From Amborella trichopoda (taxonomy: Eukaryota > Streptophyta > Magnoliopsida > Amborellales > Amborellaceae), in assembly GCF_000471905.2 (NCBI RefSeq), contig NW_006499776.1, forward strand, positions 1,800,470 through 1,864,469: DNA of 64,000 nucleotides, given 5' to 3'. The notes under the pieces were generated by a model. It saw nothing but the letters and a program-made list of their open reading frames with translations. It ran no database searches and was not told the origin of the DNA. The stretch's first letter is position 1, and each line of letters opens with the position of its first letter. Shown one piece after another: positions 42,715 to 53,334 of the stretch. Both the position numbers and the translations under genes were made by a program.

Positions 42715-43608
42715 TTTAAGGACTCACTGCTGTGTGTGAATCACTAAGGCACAGGCTAGCACTGGCTGTGTTTTTCAAGGCCCAACCAACGCCGACAGTG
42801 TTATCAAAAGCTAGCACTGGCACTACCCAACAAAGGCTGGGCCAGTCAAGGCTAGCGCCGGTTGTGTTCTCAGGGGCCCAATGCCAGCTGTGTTCTCAAA
42901 GCCTAGCTCCGGTTGGGTTCTCAAAGCCCAGCGCTGACTGTGGACTAACATAGGATGTGTTCTTGAAGGCTAGCACCAACCGTGTTTTTCAAGGCTATTG
43001 CCGCTCGTGTTCATACCTCTTGCATGTGCCACAGGGTGTGTACATGTCGCCTCTAGCCCTGGGTGCGTCGCCTCATGACTGCCAGCCACGACGTGGTCTG
43101 ACGTTTGTTCTAACATGTGGGGTCTCAGTCGTTACCACCAGTGACCTTTCGCTACTCGCGGTTGTTCACATTCCCTGAACCCTTCAATTTCCCATTGAGA
43201 AACCACTCGCCACTCACCGGAAACCCGCTGGTGGACGTTTCCCATTCTTCTGCAGCACTAAAACGTCACTAGAAACCTGACAAAAGTCCACCGACAGTAC
43301 CCTGCTACAACCTACACCCATTTTCCCTTTCCTGTTACTCTCAAACTATAGCCGGAATCTCTACAGACCCTGAAACGATCCCTGAGTTGCTCACCCTAGT
43401 AGCAACCCTCACCAACAAATTCTTGCAACCCCTCACGACTGCTTAGGTGTTCCCTCCAGTCCTCTCTCTTCGTAGTCGGAGTTTATCACTGCATGTTGAA
43501 CTTTATGTAACACTCATTCAAAAGCCCTGCGCTCTCACTGGAGTTCTCACTAGAAGTCTCTCTCTCTATCCTTGGCCATTTTAACCTTCGATGAAATGGT
43601 GAAAAAAG

Positions 43609-43628
43609 GGGCTTTACCCCCTTATATA
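43609..43628 (-). promoter_or_regulatory. Antisense TATA-like motif, E6 copy
   Basis: Minus strand TATATAAGGGGGTAAAGCCC. The same block as in E1 at 12839-12858, one transition apart, followed by matching downstream sequence. Confidence 0.45.
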
Positions 43629-43839
43629 ATAGGAACTTCCATGAAGTACCCCTCACAAACTAAAAATGCCAACCAGGTCCTCGAAGGCCAAACGACGATG
43701 GACTGAACTGAGTCAGGCTCTGACAGAGGTTTACTGCTGCCCATATAGCATTGAGCATCAAATGGTAATGGACCAGGGCCGGTCCCAGCTAAAGCCCGAG
43801 GCCTGAACTCGGACCAACATAGCTCTGGACTAACTGTAG

Positions 43840-44325
43840 TAATCCTAAAATTTCAAAAAAAAAAAAAAAAAGAGAGAAAAGAAACTTTTAATAAGTAATG
43901 GTCCATATGAGTATGATGGTCCTTAAGGACCATCACTATTTTCAAAACTTACATAATATTTGAGAGGGAGCTTCCGATAAAAATTCTACTAGAGAGAGAA
44001 AGAGCTCAATGCATTTCGACTAGAGAGAGATCTCAAAATTTTCTAGGGTGGGAGTCCTCACTTCTTCTATTTAAGTTCTTACGACAGCTTATAATATTCT
44101 TTGTTAAGTTGCACCTCACACATGATGTGTAACAGTTATATTACTTCGTATACGCTTAAAGCCCACGTCCACTGAAGGACGTGGCAAAGGCGAGGAAAAG
44201 CTTAAAGCAAAAGCTTTTGAAAATAGCGATGGTCCCTAAGGACCATCATACTCATAGGGACCATTACTTAATAAAAGTTTCTTTTCTCTCTTTTTTTTTT
44301 TGAAATTTTAGGATTATAACACTAA
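43840..44325. mobile_element. Inverted-repeat element inside E6
   Basis: Left arm TAGTAATCCTAAAATTTCAA with an A run, then GAGAGAAAAGAAACTTTTAA TAAGTAATGGTCC and CCTTAAGGACCATCACTATTTTC. The right arm is the inverse: GAAAATAGCGATGGTCCCTA AGGACCATCA, GGACCATTACTTAATAAAAG, TTTCTTTTCTCTC, then TTTGAAATTTTAGGATTA. The arms are about 110 bp and highly complementary. E1 and E7 lack it at the same place, so it is a MITE-like insertion. A target duplication is not clear (TAGTAATCC and GGATTATAACACTA belong to or touch the arms). Confidence 0.75.
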
Positions 44326-45039
44326 CGCTGCACGTAAAAGCCACTGACTAATGCCTGCTGTGTCTATCAAGGCTCAGTGCCGGCTGCATTTCCCAAGGGC
44401 TAACGCTGGCTACGCTCTCAAAAACCAACGTCACCTGTGTTTTCGAAGGTTAACATCGACCATGTATTCAAGACTATCGCCGCTTATGATCAACGCCGTG
44501 CGTGACCAACGCCTTTTGCGACCAACGCTGCACATGTCACTAGTGATTGCTAGCGTCGTGTGTTTTAATGCTACTACCGCCCGTGCTACCATCATTTGCA
44601 TCAGTGTTACTACTGTGCATGTTATGGTCACCCATGCTAACGTCGCACATGTTTGAGCCTAGTCACTACCGCGAGTGTTCTACTGCTACCCCAGTAGGAG
44701 TGACACCTATGCCACAACTCTTCATCCCCAGTGGAGTTAGGGTATGCCAAAAAGGTCATGTCTACCTCTTCAATCCTCAGTGGGTTTGTTTCACATCAAG
44801 CTATCTTATCCCCAAGGAGTTGGATTACCTTTCATAAACCTATTTTCCTATGGAGTCTCATCTTTCACCCCAAAAAATCACACTTACCCCCCAGTGAGGT
44901 CCGCTTCTATTCGCCATCCCTCGTTGGGCCATCATCTCCATCTAAGCTCTCTATAGCCTTAACCACTTCACCCGCAGGGAGTCGGTTACCTTTTAGAAAC
45001 CTAGCCCCCATGGAACTTCATGGCGACCCACACAATTGT

Positions 45040-45800
45040 TCGTGCTGCGTGACCTTATGCTGCACAGCCTTGGTCTAGATGCATGACCTTAAACTGTGTG
45101 CTCCAAACTATACGACCTCAAACTGTAGCGGAGGTCTAGTTGCTCAACCTTAGACAATACAGTCCTAGCTACATGACTCTAAACTGCACAGCCATGGTCT
45201 AAACTATATAACCTTAAACTGTTGCGGAGGTCTAGTTGCATGACCTTAAACTGCATGGTCTTAGCCGTATGACTTTAAGCTGCACAGCCATGGTCTAAGC
45301 TATATGACCTTAAATTAAAGTGCACGTCCTGCCCACATGACGTTAAACTGCTTTGCCCAGGTCCTGAAGGCATGACCTTAAACATGCCCCCACACAAGTG
45401 CACATGCGCGTTATGTGCGTCTTCATGCATGCCTTCCCTAATCGACCCGTCTGTGTATGCACCATCTTCATCAACTCCCCAGTAAATCCATCTTTCTTCA
45501 TTACCATTCATCATTCCCTAGTGAGTCTCACCCGCACTCACAAATGACGAGCCATCCTACTATCCATACTAGCCGTCAGCTAATGGGTCACCACTTTTCA
45601 TATTTCATCCATACACAATCCATCTTTCATATGCAGCGTCACGCTATCTCCCCAAAGTGAGTCAAACCACCTCCAACCTCACTCCATGGCCTCCACAAAC
45701 TGTCATCAATCTCCTCTACAGTCCAAGATATATGACCCTAAACTATAATGCACATCCTAGCCGCATGACATTAAAAGGCATGACCCTAAACATGCCTCCA
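45040..45800 (+). repeat. GCATGACCTTAAACTG-type tandem array in E6
   Basis: About ten imperfect units at 45040-45380 and two or so more at 45735-45800. Shorter than the E1 (13930-14710) and E7 (49490-50630) arrays. Confidence 0.7.
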
Positions 45801-46214
45801 CAAAAAAAAAAAAATGGTAATAACGGGCATGGTGTATACCTGAACAAGGGAACACTATGAGTAAAAATGACGGATGGACATGGTCACGAAACCATGAGTA
45901 AGAGAGTTCCGTTAAAAGAAAAACCCGGGCACGGTAAAAACCCTAAAGGGCATCGTGAGTAAAAACGGAAGAAAAGGGTGAACATGGTCAAAAGGTCATG
46001 AGTAAAAGAGCCCCAAATAAAAGGAGGTTGGTGAAAACCATTTCTATAGCGCCACTTCCCAAGTCCAAGTGAAAATTCGTAGAGAACACTTGGATCAATA
46101 AGTAGGTTAATAAAGCACATGCCTCTACAGGTGGCATCAGCCACATTTTAAAGAGAAAAATCCCTGGTTTCACAATACTAGGACCCAAAAAGATGAGCAT
46201 CAAAAAATGATTCT

Positions 46215-48176
46215 GACATGACACTTGGCTCTGCCGCAGCCGTGCGTGTGCATAGAGAAGAAGAGAGAAAAGCAGAGAAAAGAAGAAGAAAGAAAAAAGA
46301 GAGAAAGCAAGAGAGAGAAGAAAAAAGAAAGAGAGGAAGATAGAGACAAGAGGAAGAGAAAAAAAGAGATAGAGATGAGAGGAGGAGAGAGAAAATTACC
46401 TTGCCAAAGGGTACCAGCCATATTCTTCTCTCTCCTCTCTCTCTCTCCTCTCTCTCTCTCTCCATGATGCACCCATGAACTCAAAGAAGAAACACAAACT
46501 TTTATTGATCAATTTAAAGTCNNNNNNNNNNNNNNNNNNNNNNNNNNNNNNNNNNNNNNNNNNNNNNNNNNNNNNNNNNNNNNNNNNNNNNNNNNNNNNN
46601 NNNNNNNNNNNNNNNNNNNNNNNNNNNNNNNNNNNNNNNNNNNNNNNNNNNNNNNNNNNNNNNNNNNNNNNNNNNNNNNNNNNNNNNNNNNNNNNNNNNN
46701 NNNNNNNNNNNNNNNNNNNNNNNNNNNNNNNNNNNNNNNNNNNNNNNNNNNNNNNNNNNNNNNNNNNNNNNNNNNNNNNNNNNNNNNNNNNNNNNNNNNN
46801 NNNNNNNNNNNNNNNNNNNNNNNNNNNNNNNNNNNNNNNNNNNNNNNNNNNNNNNNNNNNNNNNNNNNNNNNNNNNNNNNNNNNNNNNNNNNNNNNNNNN
46901 NNNNNNNNNNNNNNNNNNNNNNNNNNNNNNNNNNNNNNNNNNNNNNNNNNNNTTTAATTGAATTAAAATAATTTTTAAAAATGGGTGTAAATGACTATTT
47001 TACCCCTGCCTAATAATTCATGGAATTTCAAAACAGTCCTTGCTGGTGCCCTGAAAGTGTGTGATCTTCCGGGGATGATCCGGGGTTTCTTTAGTGCCCA
47101 TTTGTCTGAAAGATGATTATTTTCTTATAGGGCTCAGCATGGTGATTGATTTGATACCAACTTCGAGCCATGGATCATGTTTTTAAGCCATGATCATGCG
47201 ACTTGAAATTTGAATGAATCTTGAAACCTTCAGATTGATAGTGTGCCTGTTTCTTGATTTTTTTGTGATTTCTTCGCTGGATCACACTAAGCATGTCGTC
47301 ACGATTACGTAGCAACAAACGCAACTCGATTTGTTGCTCAAACGAAGATTTTGCAACTTTGGAGTTTTGGCCGAAATCTAGAATTTCGATGCCGGAATTT
47401 GTAGTCACTTTATTGGCTTCATGTGAGAAATCTATCAGTTCATCATGTACGGGGTGCGGACCAAAGATAGCCATAGACCTTACGCATACGATAGAACTGG
47501 TCTCGCATCAATCTGATGCATGAGCACCATGATTTGGAGGCTAGAGTGAGGTGAATCGTTGCTGATTTTCCTCCATCTTTCTTCACGGATTGGAAATTTC
47601 TCTCTAGATTTTCTCCTTATTTGGGCATCGTCACGGGGTGTGCCACATCTCAAAACACTCGTCTTGCAAGACGAACACGCTCACAAAATTTGAGCATGAT
47701 CCGACTTGGGACGAGTGAGATATGACCCCCAAAAGTCATTGCTCAAGACTGTAAAAACAACCACCTTTAATGGTGATTTGGTGTAGGGAGGGTGCACGAC
47801 AATAGTGTGTGGCCTATCCCTTTTTGGTCTTTTACCTATAACTTTGTACTGGAGTGCCCGATTAAGCCGAAACTTGACCTACAAGGGTTTTTTACTGTGC
47901 CGGATCCAATAGTGGTGGTCTCATAGCAATTTGACGCACTGAAAATGGAGCTCTAGTTACAGGATCCGTTTCAAGGTGTGAGAGACTGATTTTTTTGAAA
48001 TTGTTTCTTTGTTTGCACTGCCTTAGACATGTCAGATTACAATGAAACTTGATAGGTAAATGTTCTTAATTATTTTGGGGTAATTCTGAGACTGTTGATG
48101 TAACTCAGGCTTTATTGATCGGTTTCTCTTTTTATTCCGCATAGGGGACCAAGGTGATGAAAAATGTGTCCAAACA
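46215..48176 (-). mobile_element. Truncated 3' LTR of Tat element E7, with gap
   Basis: Minus strand, starting TGTTTGGACACATTTTTCAT at 48176. It matches the upstream LTR segment, then a 431-bp gap (46522-46952), then the pyrimidine-rich tract (purine on the plus strand, 46250-46400). It ends near 46215-46240 before any hairpin unit, so about 1.3-1.9 kb of LTR is missing. Confidence 0.75.
46522..46952. other. Assembly gap (431 N)
   Basis: Unknown bases inside the E7 LTR, covering the expected TATA box. Confidence 0.99.
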
Positions 48177-48188
48177 GCTTTCCCACCG
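48177..48188 (-). other. Polypurine tract of E7
   Basis: CGGTGGGAAAGC on the minus strand immediately before the LTR start, matching GGGTGGGGCAAGC in E1. Confidence 0.65.
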
Positions 48189-48539
48189 AATGTTGTGCTT
48201 CGAGAAAAGAGAGAAGAACAACATTCAAAAAATTTCCTTCAGCTTTATTACATTTTTCTTCCTAGCAACAGGACTACGTGAACGTCGACGAGATCCACGC
48301 AATGTTGTAACTAACATGCTCAAATGTTTGGATGCAATGTACAGGTCCATCTGAGGAGACTTTAGGGGGAGAAGTAAATTTTTTTAAGTATCTTATCGAA
48401 GTCCTCACCCTCAAGGGACTAATTGTGATTCTGACAGCTGAGGATTTTGTATCAACCTCATTGGTCAGAATCGGGCCCGTCTGGCGGTCGAGTACCATGC
48501 TGAAGTGCATTTTTCCCACTTTGGTCTGAGATTACTTTT

Positions 48540-48910
48540 TTTCTTGTTGGTAGTCTGCTGAAGGGCCTTTAGTTGGCGACCGTCTGCAAAGTGCACCAGG
48601 TTTGTACTCAGTTGGGCGGGTACACCATGGGTATAACCCCTGCCCCTTGCTAACATTTTTGTTTGCATAACAGGTCCAAGTTCTGGTTGACTTTGGCGTT
48701 CTTAGAGCATTTAGCATTTTGGAGTGTGTTTGTTTTTTGTTGTTTGTTGTGGATGGTATGCTGAAGGGTCTTTGGTTGGTGTTTGTCCTCATGGTAAACC
48801 AGATTATACTCGGTGGGCAAGGTACCTCAGTTTATCGAGGTGACCAGCTGTGGGTATAACCCCTGCCCCCTGTTAGCAGTGTCGTTACATAATAGGTCCA
48901 AGTTCTGGAT
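48540..48910 (-). repeat. Direct duplication of about 240 bp in E7 3' UTR
   Basis: The blocks GTGCACCAGG...TGGGTATAACCCCTGCCCC TTGCTAAC...ACAGGTCCAAGTTCTGG at about 48550-48690 and again (diverged) at about 48750-48930 are related. E1 has one counterpart (about 15840-16100). Confidence 0.5.
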
Positions 48911-49489
48911 GACTTTGGCCTTCTTGGGGCGTCTTCAGCATTTTGCAGTGTGTTTGTTGACCTCGTGAGAATAATTCTCTTCCTCATGAGACTTGTCTTG
49001 CCTTCTTGGCGAATCTTTTGTCTTTTCTAGTCCTTTTTGTAAATGGACTCAAGCTGCCGAAATCTTTCTTGATGCTCGTATTTTTGGGTCCTAGTATTGT
49101 GACACCAAGGATTTTTCCCTTGAATGTGGGCTAAAGCCTTTTGTTGTGGCGAGTGTTTCATCAACCTGTTTATGGGTCCAAGTGTCCTTTGCAGATTTTC
49201 ACTTGGACTGGGAAGCGACGCCGTAGAGACGATTTTCACTAACTTCCTTTATTTGGAGCTCTTTTACCCATGACCTTTTGGCTATGTCCACCCTTATTTT
49301 TCCATTTTTACTTACGATGCCCTTTCACGGTTTTCACCGTGCCTGAGTTTTTATTTTCAATGAACTCTTTTACTCATCATTTCATGACCATGCCCATCCG
49401 TCGTTTTTTCTCATGACGCTCCCTTGTCTAGGTATACACCATGCCCATTATTCTTTTTTTTTAAAGGTGTATTTAAGGTCATGCCTTCA

Positions 49490-50630
49490 AGACCTGTGCG
49501 AAGCCTTTTAACATCATGCGGCTAGCATGTGCATTACAGTTTAAGGTCATACAGCTAGACCATAGTGGAGATGGATGGCAGTCTATTGAGGCCATGGAGT
49601 GAGTATTGTGGTGGTTTTGACTCAATTTGAGGAGATGGCACAAGGCTACCTATGAAGGACGGATGATGTATGAATGGAAGGTAAAAAGTGGTGACTTACT
49701 AGCTGACGATGTGTATGGATGGCGGGATGGCTTGCCATTTTTTGAGTGTGGGTGAGACTTATTGGGGAATGATGAATAGTAATGAAGGAATGGACTCACT
49801 TGAGGTGCTAAAGGTGATGAGCACACATAAATGGGTTGCTTATCGAAGACGTGTGTGAAAATGCATGTAAAGGGCCTATGCGTGTGTGTGAGGGTGTTTT
49901 TAAGGTCATGCCTTTGAGACCTGTGCAAAGTCGTTTATCATCATGCGGTCAGGATGTGCACTATAGTTTAAGGTCATATAGCTTGGACCGTGGTTATGCA
50001 GTTCAGAGTCATGCGACTAGGACCATGCAGTTTAAGGTCGTGCAACTAGACCTCCGCTACAGTTTAAGATCATATAGTTTGGACCATGGTTCTAAGCCTT
50101 TTAATGTCATGCGACCAAGACATGCACTATGGTTTAAGGTCATATATCTTCGACCATGGCTATGCAATTTTAAAGTCATACAACTAGGATCATGCAGTTT
50201 AAGGTCGTGCAATTAGACCTCCACTATAGTTTAAGGTCATATAGTTTGGACCAAACAGTTTAGGGTCATACAACTAGATCGAGGCTGTGCAGTTTAAAGT
50301 CATCCAGTACGAACCAAGGCTGTGCAGAATAAGGTCATACAACACGGACCAAGGCTGTGCAGTTTAAGGTCATGCAGCACAGACCAAGGCTATGTAGTTT
50401 AAGGTCATGCAGCAAGAGCCATGGCTGTGCAGTTTAAGGTCATGCAGCACGGATCAAGGTTGTGAAGTTTAAGGTCATGCAGCACAGACCAAGGATATGC
50501 ACAACATGGACATGGCTCTGAAGTTTAAGGTCATGCAATACGGACCATGGCTATGCAGTTTAAGGTCATGCAACATGGACCATGGCTGTGCAGTATAAGG
50601 TCATGCAGCACGAACCATTGTGTGGGTCGC
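49490..50630 (-). repeat. GCATGACCTTAAACTG-type tandem array in E7
   Basis: The largest of the three arrays, about 1.1 kb. Its right half (50280-50630) is fairly regular, about 40-bp units of the form GGTCATGCAGCACGGACCAA GGCTGTGCAGTTTAA on the plus strand. Its left half is mixed with other sequence. Confidence 0.8.
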
Positions 50631-51471
50631 CTAGCAGGTGAAGCTTTATAGGGGATAGGTCTGTGGATAGTGATTTGACTCCCTTGAGTTAAAATGATAA
50701 CAGGGGTTTTAGATGAGAAGCAAACTTCACTGGGGATTAGGGTACAAGTATGTCTCCTTAATGTGACATATGGAACTCCATGGGGTATAGGCTCATGAAA
50801 GGTAACTCGACTTTTGGGGATAAGAGAGCTTGGTGCGAGACTGACCAACAAGGGATTGAAGGGTTAAGCACGACTTTAACTCCGGTGGGGATCAATGGGT
50901 TGCAATACGGGTGTAATTCCTACTGGGGATGAGGGACAGTGACCTGCTCCTGACTCCATTGGGGATGACCAGTCATGGCCTAGGTGGAATGGCTTGGATG
51001 CAACTCCATTGGGGATGACGGACGTTACGGCTTTGGTACAACTCCACTAGGGATAGTGGTAGGTGCTAGCACATGCATTGGCACACATGACACTAGCATA
51101 AGCGGTGCAAGTATGCATGGGGAATGGTCATAGGTGACAGTAATACTGGTACGCATGGGGCTAGTATATGCAGCATTAGTTGCACACGGCGTTAGTCATG
51201 CACAGCGATACAGCCAGCGTTAGCCTATGTTCAACATTGGATGCACGCGGCGTTAGTGACGAGTGGCGATAAGCCTCTATTCGGGCCTAGGGTCTGAGAA
51301 AGACCCGGTCCAGCCCATTTGAAGGTTGGTGCTCGATTTGCACGGTCGGCGGTAAGCCTCTGTTTTGGGCTTCGGGTCTGAGCCCGACTTGGTCCGACCC
51401 ATTACCTCTTGACCTTCAGGGACCTGTCTAGTATTCTAGCTTTGTGAGGTGTACCTTGGGGAACCGTCTTC

Positions 51472-51490
51472 TAAATAAGGGGGGAAGACC
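51472..51490 (-). promoter_or_regulatory. Antisense TATA-like motif, E7 copy (weak)
   Basis: E7 runs on the minus strand, so its antisense is the plus strand: TAAATAAGGGGGGAAGACC. It matches E1 and E6 but the TATA core has changed to TAAATAAG. The strand given is that of the element; the putative promoter points to the plus strand. Confidence 0.35.
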
Positions 51491-52351
51491 CGTTTTTATT
51501 GTTTTATCGAAGGTAAAATAGTGAGAGAGAGAGAGAGAGAGAAGAAACCTCTATAAGAACTCCTGCAAGGGAAAGGTATTCCGGCACAGCTAACGGCTTT
51601 AGCAGGGTATCCACAGGAGTTTTTCGGGGAGCACCGAGGTTTCCACTGTGGAATAGAAGTTTCAGGTGAAGAAGGGAGGACACTGGTAGGTTGCAAAGGT
51701 ATTCCGGTAGAGGTTCTTCGTCACCAGAGTGGTGGGAAAAGAGGCAAGCGAGGGTCGTTGGACAGTTTCGTGAACTTCAAGTGGTTCCCGATGGTTTTCG
51801 ATCACCGGGAGTAGTGGGAGAGTAGCAGCGGTGAGCAAAAGGTTTTTTCGACGTCAAGAAAAAGTGAAAAAGGCGTCACAATTGGTTTTCAATGAGCAGG
51901 GAGACGGTTTCCTAGTGGGCAACCAAAGGTCACTGGGAAAATGAACATCCACAGGTAGTTGGGCAGTCGCGGGGAGATGAAAGGTTGCCGAGGATTCGAG
52001 TCATCGCAGGAAAGCAAGGAGTCTCGAAAAAATGCATAATCTCCAGGGAGACAAAGGGTCACAGGAAGGTGAAAGGTCACTGTCACGAACGAACACGTGG
52101 CGACAGTGAACACAGCTGGCGTTACCCCCTTTATCCAACACAATCGACATTACCCCTCTAAGTCACAACCGACGTTAGTTCTCATGTAACGCAACCGGTG
52201 CTGAGCTTTAGAGACACAAGCGGCGCTTATCAGTGCCTCAGTCAGGCATGGCTAGCGACATGACTCATATGACGTTGATCAAGTGCGGCAGTGGCTGGTC
52301 ACTTGACAATCCTTCATGAACGGCAGTAATTTCCTTTCGACTGTGATTATG

Positions 52352-52600
52352 CTAAGCGAAGAGTCGCGCGTGGCAATTGTCACACACAACAATGACTTGG
52401 GTAGGCAAAGGGTGATGGCCAATGGTAAGGTCGGGCTTATGATGCCTGTTGAAAGCTAAGTCCTCCTGCACAACAGTGAAGTCCATGTTGTTCTGTGGAA
52501 GGGCCCTCATTGTGAATAGGGTAGGCTCTCCATCATTGACCAATTCCTTGCCAAAGAAGTCTGCTTCGTATGTCTGGTATACCCCATCAAGCGCTTCCAC
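52352..52600 (-). CDS. Captured Argonaute (AGO4-clade) N-terminal fragment in E7, open for 82 codons
   Basis: Residues 6-57 (52585-52430) read GVYQTYEADFFGKELVNDGE, PTLFTMRALPQNNMDFTVV, then QEDLAFNRHHKPD. They follow the AGO4/6/8/9 N-terminal domain almost without gaps (T-Y, G-K, D-G-E-x-T-L-F-T, L-P-Q-N-N-M-D-F-T-V-V, E-D, N-R). Upstream codons (EKVEALD, before the chosen Met) resemble the R-K-V-x-D lead-in of those proteins. After residue 57 the Argonaute likeness ends, but E1 and E7 still agree (HHPLPT). No PAZ, MID or PIWI part is present. It sits between integrase and the antisense promoter block, in sense with the element. Function, if any, is unknown. Confidence 0.8.
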   Translation of the reverse strand: MEALDGVYQTYEADFFGKELVNDGEPTLFTMRALPQNNMDFTVVQEDLAFNRHHKPDLTIGHHPLPTQVIVVCDNCHARLFA

Positions 52601-52606
52601 CTTCTC

Positions 52607-52830
52607 CTATTGTGAGAGCCACTTTTGGCCTGTAACCGTCCTCTTTTTCTTAAATGCACGAGTGACGCTTTTGATGGTGAGAGAAATTTTTTGGCCTGTA
52701 ACCGTCCTCTTCTCAGATGCAAGAGCAACGCTTCGGATATGAGAGCAATTTTTGGCCTGTAACCATCCTCTCCTCAGATGCAAGAGCAACGCTGGGGGCA
52801 ACCGTTCTCTTTTCCTCAAATGCTAGAGCG
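52607..52830 (-). repeat. Short tandem repeats downstream of E7 integrase
   Basis: Four units of about 55-65 bp on the plus strand around TTTTTGGCCTGTAACCGTCC TCTTCTCAGATGCAAGAGCA ACGC. Same repeat as E1 11403-11640. Confidence 0.75.
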
Positions 52831-53057
52831 ACATTCCGCCACAACTATTTTCTTTGTGAGAGCAATACAGCAGGATAGATTTGTAACGTCCCTAATAGTG
52901 GCCTCTTTTAGGTTGTACCTCCTTCTAATGCAATAAAAAGAGTTAAACCTTGTTTGAACTGTCTCGCTTGTCTTCTTTTTACCATCCTTTTTAACTCTTT
53001 TCTGTTTGTACATTGAGTCTTTTTTAGTATGCATCATGGGTAGTATTTCTTTAGGTA

Positions 53058-53333
53058 TCACCTATTGATAAGGGGCATTGCCTCCTTTTCATCAGGATGT
53101 GCCAGTATGTATGCTCTATTTGGTGAGACCTTGTTTACTATAAAGGGACCTTCCCACTTGAGTTCAAACTTCCCTTTACGTCGTCCATGCATAACAATTG
53201 GCCTTTTGACCACTAAAACCATATCTCCACAGGTGAATGAGCGAACCTTGACTGACTTGTCAAAGGCTCTCTTCATTATCCCTTGATTGTGCTTAAGATT
53301 TTGCACAAAATACTTCTTCATCAGGAAGGTCAC
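53058..53333 (-). pseudogene. pol: E7 integrase C-terminal remnant
   Basis: Frame with MKRAFDKSVKVRSFTCGDMV, VKRPIVMHGRRKGKFELKWE and GPFIVNKVSPNRAYILAH, matching the end of E1 integrase (10990-11216). The zinc finger and catalytic core are absent. The frame starts in RNase H linker sequence (FLMKKYFVQ, equal to FLMEKCFVL-type sequence in E1 near 9415) and jumps to the integrase tail. An internal deletion of about 1.56 kb therefore removed the second RNase H and the integrase core. Confidence 0.87.
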
Positions 53334-53334
53334 T

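Larger units (their letters stand above)
42715..46214 (+). mobile_element. Tat 3'-UTR fragment (E6)
   Basis: Plus-strand match to E1 12050-15550. It has scattered AGCACTGGCTGTGT-type words (42750-42950), the conserved promoter-like block (about 43180-43700), a stretch with more such words (44340-44500), a GCATGACCTTAAACTG array (45040-45380 and 45735-45800) and the tail to about 46200. Neither integrase nor LTR is attached. At about 46215 it meets the truncated LTR of E7 in opposite orientation. The segment 43830-44330 looks inserted; it carries ends related in inverse (see repeat entry). Confidence 0.7.
48189..53057 (-). other. E7 3' untranslated region, about 4.9 kb
   Basis: Minus-strand counterpart of E1 11266-16452, in the same order: tail (48189-49450), GCATGACCTTAAACTG array (49490-50630), promoter-like block (51400-51850), Argonaute-like fragment (52430-52585) and short repeats (52607-52830). 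Between 48540 and 48960 a stretch with TGCACCAGGTTTGTACTC and ATAACCCCTGCCCC occurs twice. Confidence 0.7.

Noticed and set aside
43618-43632. Reading the 3' UTR TATA motif as a sense promoter
   Set aside because: The sense reading (TTATATAATAGG, TTATATAGCC) is a poorer and less conserved match than the antisense TATATAAGGGGG.
46475-46957. ORF of 160 codons spanning the second gap
   Set aside because: Almost all residues are undetermined.
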